A DNA stretch of 64,000 nucleotides from Lewinellaceae bacterium (GTDB lineage: Bacteria; Bacteroidota; Bacteroidia; Chitinophagales; Saprospiraceae), in contig JACJYD010000001.1 of the NCBI GenBank assembly GCA_020636275.1, forward strand, positions 558,001 through 622,000, written 5' to 3'. This document shows positions 1-8,451 of the stretch, in pieces. The notes under the pieces were generated by a model. The model saw only the letters and a list, made by a program, of their open reading frames with translations. It was not told where the DNA came from and made no database searches. Position 1 is the stretch's first letter. Each line of letters begins with the position of its first letter. Made by a program: the position numbers and the translations under genes.

Positions 1-167
1 ATATCCGGAATAAAGGCTTCCTCATCTTTTCGATGCAACCGGGAAGGGGTGTCGTAGTCTTCCAGGTTCGCCTTGATACCTTCATACCCTTTGGGGTTAA
101 CGACTTTTTCAATCGCTTCCTTAATGAGTTCAGGGCGTTTTCCCTCCGTGAGAATTCCAGTTTCCAT
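1..167 (-). CDS. Hypothetical protein, partial (3' part beyond window)
   Basis: An open frame runs on the minus strand from an ATG at 167 to the left window edge without a stop, giving about 55 residues that begin METGILTEGKRPELIKEAIE. The residues are hydrophilic, with no signal peptide or membrane segment, and the composition looks coding (charged amphipathic helix, then a YEGIKANLEDYDTP stretch). I do not recognise the family. The gene is divergent from the M49-like peptidase. Confidence 0.6.
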   Translation of the reverse strand, partial: METGILTEGKRPELIKEAIEKVVNPKGYEGIKANLEDYDTPSRLHRKDEEAFIPD

Positions 168-387
168 ATCATTTTGTTTAATGAAAAAATGACCGGATCG
201 GCAAAATGCCGATAGAGATGCATGAGTGCATGCATTTGCCGCAAAAGGCCTGCCGCTTAGGGCACCTTGCTCAGTCTTGATACAAAAGGTGGAGAAAAAG
301 GCAGAAAATGCAACGACAAAGGGCGCCGGAGCACCCTCTCCATAGTAAACGTGAGGAGCAGGGGAAAAGTTTCCGGTTGGGGGAAAT

Positions 388-421
388 AGTCGAAAAGTGG
401 AAAAGTGAAATAGTGGAAAAG
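388..421. repeat. Four 8-bp tandem repeats (AGTGGAAA-like)
   Basis: Units AGTCGAAA, AGTGGAAA, AGTGAAAT and AGTGGAAA follow each other directly, just upstream of the peptidase promoter. The 8-bp period and AGT-GAA pattern resemble the longer AGTTGAAG array at 34621. Apart from this array and the promoter at 436, the 168-488 spacer holds nothing I can identify. Confidence 0.55.
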
Positions 422-435
422 AAATTTGTCTTGTC

Positions 436-443
436 TACCTTTG
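436..443 (+). promoter_or_regulatory. Bacteroidota -7 promoter element
   Basis: TACCTTTG is an exact match to the Bacteroidota primary-sigma -7 consensus TAnnTTTG. It lies 45 bp before the ATG of the M49-like peptidase. No clear -33 TTTG partner is seen at the usual spacing. Confidence 0.5.
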
Positions 444-488
444 CTCAAATTTCCTTTGTACAAGGCAAAACCTTAAAAATTCAACAAT

Positions 489-2126
489 ATGAAAAGATTA
501 GGTTATTTTTTGGTTGCAGGTATGCTGTTTTCGGCGATGGCTTGTCAACCGGGGGAACCGGCTACCGAAGAACCGGCTATGACAAAGATCGATTCGTTGC
601 TTGCCAAATACGTCAGCGTTCGCCTGACTACGGATGTTGCACAGCTTTCTGATTCGGAAAAGCAAATGATCCCGCTGCTGATCGAAGCGGCCCAGATCAT
701 GGACCGTTGTTTTTGGTATGAAGCCTATGGCGATAAAACAGCGCTTCTGGACAGCCTGAAAGACGAAAAACTGCGTCGTTTTGCCGTGATCAACTACGGT
801 CCCTGGGATCGCCTGGGCGGAAACGCCCCCTTTGTCCCGGGGGTGGGTGAAAAACCGAAAGGCGCCAATTTCTACCCGGAAGACATGACGGTAGAGGAGT
901 TTGAACAAGCTGACCTGGCCGATAAAAAGAGCCTGTACACCTTCCTGCGTCGCGGCGAAAGTGGAAACTTGATCACGATCCCCTACCACGTGCAGTTTAG
1001 TTCCGAAGTAGAACAGGCGGCCGGACTGCTCCGCCAGGCGGCCGAACTGGCGGAAGACGCCGGTTTGAAAAATTACCTGACCCTCCGCGCCGATGCCCTG
1101 TTGAACGACGATTATCAACCCAGCGACCTGGCCTGGATGGATATGAAAGACAACGGAGTCGATCTGGTGATCGGGCCGATCGAAAACTATGAAGACCAAC
1201 TGTTCGGCTACAAAGCCGCCCATGAGAGTTATGTGTTGGTGAAAGACAAGGAATGGAGCGCCCGTCTGGCCAAATACGCGGCCTTCCTGCCCGACCTTCA
1301 GAAAAGCCTGCCCGTTCCGGAGGCCTACAAAAAAGAGGTTCCTGGCTCCGATGCCGACCTCAATGCCTACGATGTCGTTTACTATGCGGGTGATTGCAAC
1401 GCCGGTTCCAAGACCATCGCGATCAATCTGCCCAACGATGAAGAAGTGCAACTGAGCAAAGGTACCCGGCGTCTTCAGCTCAAGAACGCTATGCGCGCCA
1501 AGTTCGACAAGATCATGCTGCCGATCGCCAATGTGTTGATCGCCGAAGATCAGCGTCAGCACATTACCTTCGACGCTTTTTTCAGCAATACTATGTTCCA
1601 CGAGGTGGCGCATGGATTGGGGATCAAAAACACGATCAACGGAAACGGCACGGTGCGGGAAGCGCTCAAGGAGCATTATTCCGCCCTGGAGGAAGGCAAG
1701 GCCGACATGTTGGGTCTCTTTATGATCAAACAACTCCATGAACGTGGAGAGATCCAGGGCAATCTCGAAGATTATTACATCACCTTCATGGCGGGTATTT
1801 TCCGTTCAGTGCGCTTCGGGGCTTCCAGCGCACACGGAAAAGCCAACATGGTCCGGTTTAATTTCTTCCAGGAATATGGGGCTTTCGAACGCCTGGAGGA
1901 CGGTACCTTCCGCGTGAATGTGCCCAAATTCGAAGAAGCCATGAACGCCCTGTCGGAGAAGATCCTCACCCTGCAAGGGGAGGGCGATTATGCAGGCGTC
2001 GCCAGGTTGGTAGAAGAAAAAGGCAAGATCGGTCCCGACCTGCAAGCCGATCTCGACCGCCTCAACGCCGCGGGCATTCCCGTGGATGTGGTGTTTGAGC
2101 AGGGAGTAGAAGTGCTGGGATTGTAA
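489..2126 (+). CDS. Secreted M49-like (dipeptidyl-peptidase III family) zinc peptidase, lipoprotein
   Basis: Probable periplasmic or surface zinc peptidase of 545 residues. The N-terminus is a short signal peptide ending at a lipobox-like MAC, so it is probably a lipoprotein. Zinc ligands are visible as H371-E372-V-A-H375 followed by E401-E402-G-K-A-D, the HExxH...EE-K-AD arrangement of bacterial M49-like proteins. Classical DPP III has HExxxH instead. The ATG at 489 is chosen because it begins the signal peptide and lies 45 bp after a perfect -7 element. The gene is monocistronic, with a strong terminator directly after the stop. Peptide cleavage is inferred from the family; the substrate is unknown. 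Confidence 0.85.
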   Translation: MKRLGYFLVAGMLFSAMACQPGEPATEEPAMTKIDSLLAKYVSVRLTTDVAQLSDSEKQMIPLLIEAAQIMDRCFWYEAYGDKTALLDSLKDEKLRRFAVINYGPWDRLGGNAPFVPGVGEKPKGANFYPEDMTVEEFEQADLADKKSLYTFLRRGESGNLITIPYHVQFSSEVEQAAGLLRQAAELAEDAGLKNYLTLRADALLNDDYQPSDLAWMDMKDNGVDLVIGPIENYEDQLFGYKAAHESYVLVKDKEWSARLAKYAAFLPDLQKSLPVPEAYKKEVPGSDADLNAYDVVYYAGDCNAGSKTIAINLPNDEEVQLSKGTRRLQLKNAMRAKFDKIMLPIANVLIAEDQRQHITFDAFFSNTMFHEVAHGLGIKNTINGNGTVREALKEHYSALEEGKADMLGLFMIKQLHERGEIQGNLEDYYITFMAGIFRSVRFGASSAHGKANMVRFNFFQEYGAFERLEDGTFRVNVPKFEEAMNALSEKILTLQGEGDYAGVARLVEEKGKIGPDLQADLDRLNAAGIPVDVVFEQGVEVLGL

Positions 2127-2130
2127 ATAA

Positions 2131-2166
2131 AAAAGCCCCGGGGAATGCAACCCGGGGCTTTTTTAT
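2131..2166 (+). terminator. Intrinsic terminator
   Basis: The stem AGCCCCGGG / CCCGGGGCT with an 8-nt loop is followed by a T run. A matching A run on the left lets it work for both the peptidase and the convergent gene at 2163, whose stop codon falls inside it. Confidence 0.85.
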
Positions 2167-2519
2167 TTGAGGTTTAGTTGAAATACAGCGCCCTCCTGGC
2201 CGGATTGAAACACTTTCAGGGTGTTCTCTTCCCGAATGACATAGAGATATGCGCCTCGCCCCCCGCAGGCCGTCAGCGCCGTATCCGGTATTTGGTAGGC
2301 GGCATAACTGGACCGGTCAAAAGATTCACAGGTGGGGATGTCGGCGACTTTCACCTTCTGTTCCTGCACCAGCAGATACACTTCGCTCAGGGATAAAGAA
2401 TCTTCCGGGCCTTCGCACTCCAACCGGACAACCAGAGGGCCCCGGCTCCCGTCGCTGTCCGGGGCGCACCGCCAGAAAAACGTTGCAAAAAGGAGGGCTA
2501 GAAAAGAGAGGCGTATCAT
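2163..2519 (-). CDS. Hypothetical small exported protein
   Basis: A 118-residue protein with a hydrophobic N-terminus followed by Cys (FFWRC), a weak lipobox, so export is likely and lipidation possible. The mature part is short and contains four more cysteines but no motif I recognise. The ATG at 2519 opens the signal sequence. It lies 18 bp downstream of the receiver-CRP regulator on the same strand and could be the last gene of that operon. Function unknown. Confidence 0.65.
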   Translation of the reverse strand: MIRLSFLALLFATFFWRCAPDSDGSRGPLVVRLECEGPEDSLSLSEVYLLVQEQKVKVADIPTCESFDRSSYAAYQIPDTALTACGGRGAYLYVIREENTLKVFQSGQEGAVFQLNLK

Positions 2520-2536
2520 TGGTTGGAGTGAATCGG

Positions 2537-3592
2537 TTAATTTGGCATCGCCAACAGCTTTTTCATATCCAGTATCGTAATGATCCCGTTATCGATGTCG
2601 ATGAGTTTTTCATTTTTGAAATCCGTAAGTGTGCGGATCACCGATTCCTTGGCGGTACCGACGATGCTGGCCAGGTCGTCGCGGAGAATGGAGATGCTGG
2701 ATGTATCCCCGATGGCATAGCGTTCGTGCAGCATGATCAGCGCTTCGGCCACCCGTTTTCGGATGGAGTGATAAGCCAGGTGCAGAAGTTGCTCTTCCTG
2801 TTCGACGACGTCGTCGGCCAGCATTTTGATCATTTTGCTGGACACGTCCTTGTTGGCATGCAGCAAGGCGAAGAAGTCGTCTTTGGGTATGATCGCCAAT
2901 TCGGCCGACTCCGTTGCGGCGGCCGATTCGTTGTACTTCGTTCCTTTAATCAGGTCGATATGGCCAAAAAATTCGCCTTCTTTGAGGACCTTGAGGGTCA
3001 GTTCCTTTCCGTCGTCGTTCGTTTTAAAGAGCTTGACCTTCCCGCGACTGATAAAATACAATTGCCGGGGGTGTTCGCCTTCCTGAAAGATCAGTTCCTT
3101 CTTTTGGAAGGTTTTCAGCTGGCGGTCCTCGGATAGTTTTCGAAGGGCTTCATATCCTTTTGCCTCATTGATGAAACTGTTGAGGCCGGCAGCGGTTTTG
3201 TCGAAGCTCTTTTTCAGCCGTTCGCTTTTTTTCAGGCGGGTTTCGATGGCGTCGAGCAGTTCGACATCTTCAAAAGGTTTGGTGATGTAGTCGTCGGCGC
3301 CGAGGTTCATCCCCTTCCGGAAGTCGGATTTGTCGGCCTTTGCAGTCAGGAAGATGAAAGGGATATCGGCAGTTTCCGGCTTTTTGCTCAGAATGTGAAG
3401 TACGCCAAAGCCGTCGAGTTCGGGCATCATGACATCGCAGATCACGAGGTCCGGCCGTTCCTGAAGGGCGAGTTCCACTCCAATTTTCCCATTTTCAGCA
3501 GTGAGCACCTCGAAGTTGGAAAGTTCCAGGATCTCGGCGAGATTTTCCCGCACATCCGCATTGTCTTCAATAACCAGGATCTTTTTACTCAT
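2537..3592 (-). CDS. Response regulator: receiver domain fused to CRP/FNR-type DNA-binding domain
   Basis: A 351-residue regulator. Residues 1-120 form a receiver domain with D10, phospho-acceptor D53, T83 and K105. Residues about 150-275 form a cyclic-nucleotide-binding fold, and about 285-345 a Crp-type winged helix-turn-helix. The recognition helix reads AKESVIRTL, keeping the Glu and Arg that contact TGA half-sites in CRP and FNR. The only cysteine before the CRP part is C52, so there is no FNR-type iron-sulfur cluster. Redox or oxygen input must come from elsewhere, probably the kinase 10 bp upstream in the same operon. It therefore combines FixJ-like input with FixK/CRP-like output. I infer that it binds the TGA-N6-TCA box pairs at 5001, 9809 and 13388. 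Confidence 0.92.
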   Translation of the reverse strand: MSKKILVIEDNADVRENLAEILELSNFEVLTAENGKIGVELALQERPDLVICDVMMPELDGFGVLHILSKKPETADIPFIFLTAKADKSDFRKGMNLGADDYITKPFEDVELLDAIETRLKKSERLKKSFDKTAAGLNSFINEAKGYEALRKLSEDRQLKTFQKKELIFQEGEHPRQLYFISRGKVKLFKTNDDGKELTLKVLKEGEFFGHIDLIKGTKYNESAAATESAELAIIPKDDFFALLHANKDVSSKMIKMLADDVVEQEEQLLHLAYHSIRKRVAEALIMLHERYAIGDTSSISILRDDLASIVGTAKESVIRTLTDFKNEKLIDIDNGIITILDMKKLLAMPN

Positions 3593-3602
3593 ACATTGGG
3601 GT

Positions 3603-4895
3603 TTATTGGCTGTTTTGATGCAAAGGCAGGCAAACCGTGAAAGTGGTTCCTTCGTTTAATTGGCTTTCAAAGGTAATGCTTCCTCCCACCAAGTCAATAT
3701 ACCGTTTAACAATATTAAGACCTAACCCTGTACCCTGGATGTTCATGGCGTTGGCGGCCCGAAAGAAGCGGGTGAACAGGTGTGCCTGATCGGCTTCGGG
3801 TATCCCGATACCCTTGTCGATGATATCGAAAAGGAGGTATTCTCCTTCCAGGCGTTCTTTAAGGAAGATCTCCTTCCCTTCATCCGAGTATTTGATGGCG
3901 TTAGACAAGAGGTTGAACAAAATATTTTTGACCAGCCGCTTATCCCATTTGACCATCATAGGCTCCTCCATCCCTTCATGGAGGATGATCTGCCCGTCTT
4001 TCAGCATCCCCTGGATCTCGTCGATCACTTCCGGACACAGCTCCCGGACGTCGAACTCGAGCGGGTGGTTCTCGATCTTACCCTCTTCGAGTTTGCTCAG
4101 GGAGAGAAAGTCGTTGAGAATGCCGTTGAGATTGCGCACCGCCGATTTGATCCGGGTGATATGCTTGTCCCTTTTTTCCTGCTGGCTCGATTCGGTATAC
4201 CGGGAGAGCAGGGAGATGGAAGACAGGATCGTGCTGAGCGGTGTGCGAAATTCGTGTGAGGCCATGGATACGAAGCGGGATTTGAGCTCGCTCAACTCCT
4301 TTTCCTTTTCCAGGGCTTTTTGGATCTCTTTCGCACTTTCGCGCAGGGCGTTTTCCGCAGATTTTCGTTCCTGAACTTCGTACTGCAGTTTCTTGTTGGT
4401 GTTCAACAGTTTATTGACGACGCTTGCCAGTTCTTCGGTCCGTTCGATGACCTTCTCCTCGAGTTCTTCGTTGAGTTTCCGGATCTTATCTTCGGCCTGT
4501 TTCACATCGCTCAGGTCGTGAACAATGCCGGTGAACATGCGCCGGTCTTCCAAAAATACCTCACTGACCGCCAGGCGAATGGGGAAAGTGCTGCCGTCTT
4601 TTCGCATTCCTGGCACTTCGCGGCCAATGCCGATAATGCGGGCTTCCCCGGTGTTGACATACCGGTCGATATACCCGTCATGCTGGTGGCGAAAGGGCGA
4701 AGGCATCAGGATCTTGACGTTTTTTCCGACTATTTCCTGGGGTTCATACCCAAAAAGCCGGGCAGCTGCCGGGTTGACCGTTTCAATGATCCCGCTTTCA
4801 TCAATAGTGATGATCCCATCGATGGCCGTTTCGATGATGGCCTGCAGTCGTTTCGACGCGTCAGAAACCTGATTTTTGGCATGCTTTTCGTCCAA
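3603..4895 (-). CDS. PAS-domain sensor histidine kinase, FixL-like
   Basis: A soluble 430-residue histidine kinase with no membrane segment. PAS covers residues about 15-130, a coiled coil 135-205, the HisKA box has phospho-acceptor H214 (SHEFRTP), and the HATPase domain follows with NAIKYS and GTGLGL motifs. The PAS core QHDGYIDRY...IIGIGR places H72, Y75, R78 and R92 where Bradyrhizobium FixL has its haem ligand H200 and pocket residues Y203, R206 and R220 (from memory of that protein). Haem and oxygen sensing are thus plausible, but many non-haem PAS kinases share this motif. The start is a TTG at 4895, with no in-frame ATG upstream. It is cotranscribed with the receiver-CRP regulator (10 bp gap). 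Confidence 0.9.
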   Translation of the reverse strand: MDEKHAKNQVSDASKRLQAIIETAIDGIITIDESGIIETVNPAAARLFGYEPQEIVGKNVKILMPSPFRHQHDGYIDRYVNTGEARIIGIGREVPGMRKDGSTFPIRLAVSEVFLEDRRMFTGIVHDLSDVKQAEDKIRKLNEELEEKVIERTEELASVVNKLLNTNKKLQYEVQERKSAENALRESAKEIQKALEKEKELSELKSRFVSMASHEFRTPLSTILSSISLLSRYTESSQQEKRDKHITRIKSAVRNLNGILNDFLSLSKLEEGKIENHPLEFDVRELCPEVIDEIQGMLKDGQIILHEGMEEPMMVKWDKRLVKNILFNLLSNAIKYSDEGKEIFLKERLEGEYLLFDIIDKGIGIPEADQAHLFTRFFRAANAMNIQGTGLGLNIVKRYIDLVGGSITFESQLNEGTTFTVCLPLHQNSQ

Positions 4896-5000
4896 GACAA
4901 ATCCCCGTTTTCCAAAGGCACAAGATAGGAAAAAATAGCTGATTAATTTTTAGTGGATGCCTGCGCAATCCTCCCGAAGTTAATGGACAAAGTGTGTCGT

Positions 5001-5034
5001 TGACCAAAATCATAAATCCAAATGATGAAAATCA
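5001..5034 (+). promoter_or_regulatory. Tandem CRP/FNR-like operator pair A
   Basis: TGACCAAAATCA (5001-5012) and TGATGAAAATCA (5023-5034), centres 22 bp apart. They lie between the sensor kinase and the CBS/Usp operon. A weak -7-like TGATCTTG at 5057-5064 would put the boxes near -41 and -63 for the plus-strand operon. The same pair and spacing occur at 9809 and 13388. Confidence 0.65.
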
Positions 5035-5151
5035 TTCGGAGAATAGGACAATACAATGATCTTGCATAAAGTTAGCCAGCTGATACGTTAATATGGCGTT
5101 GACGGCCCATTGCCCAATCCTCTTTCCAGTCCAAAAAAAACAATACAATTT

Positions 5152-5583
5152 ATGGATGTCCTGGCGCCCATTTCCCAAATTATGAGTAAAGACCTGATCA
5201 CTGTCAATGAGAAGGATAAGCTGACGGTGGTAAAGGATATTTTTGATAACCATAATATCCATCACGTCCCGGTAGTGCGATTTCGCTCCATCGTCGGCAT
5301 CATTAGCAAGACCGATTATCTTTTTTTCGTAAGGGGTTTCACCCAAAATGAGGAAGATCGCTTTGTAAATGAGTCCCGTCTCAAGGCCTATACTGCTGAG
5401 GAAATCATGACCACCCGAATGGCGAAGGTAATGCCCACCGACCGGATCAATGTTGCGTTGGAGGTCTTTACGATCAACCGCTTCCATGCCATTCCAGTAG
5501 TTGATGAATCGGACAACCTGGTGGGCATCATTACGACTCATGACATTATCCGCGCATTGGCAGAAGGACGACTTACCGCATAA
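5152..5583 (+). CDS. CBS-domain pair protein
   Basis: A 143-residue stand-alone protein made of two CBS motifs (about 10-65 and 85-140), each with an IMS/IMTT start, a HHVPVV or HAIPVV strand and a terminal VGIIxxxD turn. Such Bateman modules usually bind adenosyl nucleotides and report energy state; the ligand here is not known. The ATG at 5152 is chosen over a TTG at 5110 because the CBS fold starts at once after it. First gene of a four-gene operon (CBS, Trx-Usp-Usp, Usp, Usp) behind operator pair A. Four paralogues lie within 8 kb. Confidence 0.9.
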   Translation: MDVLAPISQIMSKDLITVNEKDKLTVVKDIFDNHNIHHVPVVRFRSIVGIISKTDYLFFVRGFTQNEEDRFVNESRLKAYTAEEIMTTRMAKVMPTDRINVALEVFTINRFHAIPVVDESDNLVGIITTHDIIRALAEGRLTA

Positions 5584-5608
5584 GCCAGCAACTAAAACTA
5601 TTGCCGAA

Positions 5609-6706
5609 ATGCTTAAACTTCAGATACTCGGTATCGGATGCCGCCGCAGTAAGGCTCTCAAAGACAATGTTTTGGAGGCTTTGAAGCGGTATCCCCTAAA
5701 CGTCACCTTGGAGGAAATTACCGAGGTGGACGAGTTGATGAAGTTTGATATCTCTTCTACACCGGCATTGCTCATCAACGGGCAAGTGGTGGCGGAAGAT
5801 GCCGTTCTTTCGGTGGAAGAGATCCGCGAATTGCTGGAGCGTTGTGGCGCAAAAGAACAGAGCAACCTGCGTTTGAAGCATATCCTGGTGCCCACCGATT
5901 TCAGCGAATCGTCAAAAGGCGCTTTTGTCTACGCCCAGGCCCTGGCCGCAGAGGTGGATGCTTCGATCAAAGTGGTGCATATGTATCATCCCGAGTTCGA
6001 TGTCGGCAATCCGTTTATGGACGAGCCGCTGACCGCCTTTGAACAAAATAAACGGGAAACCCTTACTGAGTTCATCCGGGATAACACGATCCATAGCGGC
6101 GAATCCGTAGCCACCGCTACCCGCATCGAGAAAGAGGTCGTGATCGGATTTGCCGCCGAAGAGATCGTCCGGCTGACCAAAACCGGAAAATTTGATCTGG
6201 TCGTCATGGGCACGACGGGTGAAGCAGGCTTCCTGGGGCGCGTACTCGGACAGGTATCCACACAAGTAGCTCAACAATCCGTTAGCCCCGTCCTGTTCGT
6301 GCCGAGAGGGGTGACGCATCGCCTCTTCAAAAATGTACTCTATGCCGCTAAATACCAGCCGGGCGACGAAGCAGTGATGAGGTGGATCACAAAGTGGACT
6401 GTTTTCTTTTCCGCCAACCTGCACCTGGTCCATGTCCTGGAAAGCAAGGAGAATGGGTTTCAGCTGGAGCAAGTCGATATGGAACGCCATTTTCACCGCA
6501 ACGGGCAAACCGTTCAGGTTGCCTCGATCAAAAGTGAATCGGTGATCGATGGCCTGAATCAGTATGCCCGGGAGAACAAGATCGATCTGGTCGTTTTGAC
6601 AGCCTTGCAACGTCGGTTTTACGAACGCTTCTTTCACAGGAGTGTCACAAAACGCCTCCTGATCAATTCAAAACTTCCGCTTCTGGTCGTTCCCTCCAAA
6701 TTTTGA
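5609..6706 (+). CDS. Thioredoxin-like domain fused to two UspA domains
   Basis: A 365-residue fusion. Residues about 1-78 resemble the Thioredoxin_3 / redox-active disulfide fold (LKLQILGIGCRRS...ISSTPALLINGQVV), with C11-R-R-S14 in place of CxxC, so only one active-site cysteine remains. Residues about 90-230 are a UspA domain opening HILVPTDFSESS, with nucleotide loop GTTG-x9-GQ, where the last residue is usually Ser. Residues about 232-365 are a second, degenerate UspA domain without the loop. The ATG at 5609 is 25 bp after the CBS stop; the longer open frame overlaps that gene and is not used. The single Cys suggests a mixed-disulfide or sensing role, not catalysis (inference). Confidence 0.85.
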   Translation: MLKLQILGIGCRRSKALKDNVLEALKRYPLNVTLEEITEVDELMKFDISSTPALLINGQVVAEDAVLSVEEIRELLERCGAKEQSNLRLKHILVPTDFSESSKGAFVYAQALAAEVDASIKVVHMYHPEFDVGNPFMDEPLTAFEQNKRETLTEFIRDNTIHSGESVATATRIEKEVVIGFAAEEIVRLTKTGKFDLVVMGTTGEAGFLGRVLGQVSTQVAQQSVSPVLFVPRGVTHRLFKNVLYAAKYQPGDEAVMRWITKWTVFFSANLHLVHVLESKENGFQLEQVDMERHFHRNGQTVQVASIKSESVIDGLNQYARENKIDLVVLTALQRRFYERFFHRSVTKRLLINSKLPLLVVPSKF

Positions 6707-6760
6707 CCAGAGGGGTCGGATGGAGAGGGACGAGCCTGTTTTTCAGAAAAAAATTGAAGT

Positions 6761-7588
6761 ATGAAAAAGCTGGTCGTTCCAACCGACTTTTCCGAAAACG
6801 CCTTAAGTGCGCTGCTTTACGCAGTTGATCTATGTCCGATTCTCGGCACAGATCTGGAGGTCATTCACGTCTATGCGCTCCCGGATACGGAAGTGATATC
6901 GGGTTCCAACGTGCATCAGGTCATTGAAGATTGGATGCAGGCGTTTATTAAAAAAGGGCGTAAAAAAGCCCCGGCAATAACGACTGATTTCCCGGTTCAA
7001 ACCCGCCTGGTACAGGGGCTTACCGAAGCCCAGATCGTTTATTCCTCCAATGCTCCGGATGTCGAAATGATCGTCATGGGCGCGGAAGGGGGCGGCGGGA
7101 TTGGCAAGAAATGGTTCGGGAGTGTAGCGGAAACCGTGGCCCGTCAGGCCCATTGTCCCGTTTTGCTCATCCCGGAAGGGGTGTCTTTTACCGGCTTCCG
7201 GCACATTCTTTTTGCCAGCGACTATAACGCTGCCGATCCCTCCATGCTCGATCTACTCACCAATTTCGCCGGCCGATTCCAGGCCAGCATTCATTTTGTA
7301 CACGTCGAAACCCCTGGAGAAGAACCGGAATATGCCAAGATCGAGCAACGCATAATGGACCATCTTTTCAAAAATGGCACCCCCGCTTTTTCTTTTGAAA
7401 TGACCTGCCTGCGTACCGACGATTTTGCGCGGGGCCTTGAACAATATTCCGCCGAGAAAAAGATCGACCTGCTGGTTATGGTCGCTACGCAACGCAAATT
7501 CTGGGAAACCTTGTTACACCACAGTCGCACGAAGGAGATGATCCTTCAGGCAAAAATCCCGCTCATGGTGTTCCACCTCGGTGATTAA
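6761..7588 (+). CDS. Universal stress protein, tandem UspA
   Basis: A 275-residue cytoplasmic protein of two UspA domains. Domain one starts KLVVPTDFSENA and carries the ATP-type loop GAEG-x9-GS (MGAEGGGGIGKKWFGS). Domain two starts HILFASDYNA and lacks the loop. This layout, one nucleotide-binding and one degenerate half, is common in Bacteroidota stress proteins. It is the third gene of the operon, 54 bp after the Trx-Usp gene, and shares the C-terminal LLVMVATQRKFWE...TKEMILQAKIPL pattern with its neighbours, pointing to local duplication. Confidence 0.9.
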   Translation: MKKLVVPTDFSENALSALLYAVDLCPILGTDLEVIHVYALPDTEVISGSNVHQVIEDWMQAFIKKGRKKAPAITTDFPVQTRLVQGLTEAQIVYSSNAPDVEMIVMGAEGGGGIGKKWFGSVAETVARQAHCPVLLIPEGVSFTGFRHILFASDYNAADPSMLDLLTNFAGRFQASIHFVHVETPGEEPEYAKIEQRIMDHLFKNGTPAFSFEMTCLRTDDFARGLEQYSAEKKIDLLVMVATQRKFWETLLHHSRTKEMILQAKIPLMVFHLGD

Positions 7589-7603
7589 CCAATCCATAAA
7601 ACC

Positions 7604-8410
7604 ATGAAGAACCTGCTCGTCCCTACCGATTTCTCCCCAAATGCCCGGCATGCGCTGGAATATGCGATTGCGATCGCCAACCGGATGGGATGCCATATCC
7701 ATTTGCTGCACACCTATAAATTACCCTCCAAGGCCGGTATGTTTATTTCCGTAGATCAGTACGTGATGGAAGACATTCGCCCGGATATGCACAAATGGGA
7801 AGAGGAAGTCCGGGAAAAACTGGATGGCAGCGCCTCCATATCTTCGTCCATCCTGCGCGATAGCCCCGTGCACGGTATCTTACAAACTGCCGAAGAAGAA
7901 TCGATCGACCTGATCGTCATGGGCACCCAGGGCGCTTCCGGGCTGAAGGAGGTATTCCTGGGCAGCACCACCGGGTCCGTCTTGCAACAGGCGAGGGTCC
8001 CGCTGTTGGCCATTCCAGGCGGGGCTCAACTCCGGCCTGTTAAGACCATTGTGCTGGCCGTCGATGATCTGGACATTCCTTCGCCTCAGGTGCTGGAGCC
8101 CCTGGTCCGGTTCGCCAAAAGCTTCGGCGCCAGGATCATGGTATATCACCTGGAAAAAGAAGTCGATGCGGGGATCGACCCTTCCGTCGACCTGTTCCTG
8201 GGAGGGGTAGAGCACTCCTTTCACTACGAAATGCAGCAGAAGGAATTGAACGATTGCATCAACGATTTTGTAAACGATCAACAGGCCGATCTGCTGTGCA
8301 TGATCCGGCGGCCAAAAGGATTTTTCGAGCGCCTATTCCGGGGCAGCGTTACGCAAAAGAAAGTGTTTAACAGCCCGGTTCCATTACTCGTGCTTTTGGA
8401 AGAAGGATAA
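7604..8410 (+). CDS. Universal stress protein, tandem UspA
   Basis: A 268-residue double UspA protein. The N-terminal domain starts NLLVPTDFSPNA and has a canonical nucleotide loop GTQG-x9-GS. The C-terminal half (IVLAVDDLDI onward) is degenerate. It begins 15 bp after the preceding Usp gene and is the last member of the operon, ended by a strong terminator at 8412. As with its paralogues the biochemical role is unknown; families of this kind bind ATP and are induced in growth arrest. Confidence 0.9.
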   Translation: MKNLLVPTDFSPNARHALEYAIAIANRMGCHIHLLHTYKLPSKAGMFISVDQYVMEDIRPDMHKWEEEVREKLDGSASISSSILRDSPVHGILQTAEEESIDLIVMGTQGASGLKEVFLGSTTGSVLQQARVPLLAIPGGAQLRPVKTIVLAVDDLDIPSPQVLEPLVRFAKSFGARIMVYHLEKEVDAGIDPSVDLFLGGVEHSFHYEMQQKELNDCINDFVNDQQADLLCMIRRPKGFFERLFRGSVTQKKVFNSPVPLLVLLEEG

Positions 8411-8411
8411 A

Positions 8412-8446
8412 AATCAAAAACCCCGCTGGATGCGGGGTTTTTGATT
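8412..8446. terminator. Bidirectional intrinsic terminator
   Basis: A perfect 15-bp stem (AATCAAAAACCCCGC and its complement) with a 5-nt loop. It lies between the convergent Usp operon and the gene ending at 8452. Confidence 0.9.
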
Positions 8447-8451
8447 CAGGG

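Noticed and set aside
33..215. Plus-strand 60-residue frame at the left edge
   Set aside because: The opposite strand holds a better coding frame starting at 167 with typical amino-acid composition and continuing past the window edge.
498..1739. Long open frame opposite the M49-like peptidase
   Set aside because: It overlaps a gene with a signal peptide and zinc motifs, and its translation has no domain pattern. It is a shadow of GC-biased third positions, as are the long antisense frames at 21460-22698, 30530-31678 and 44073-45959.
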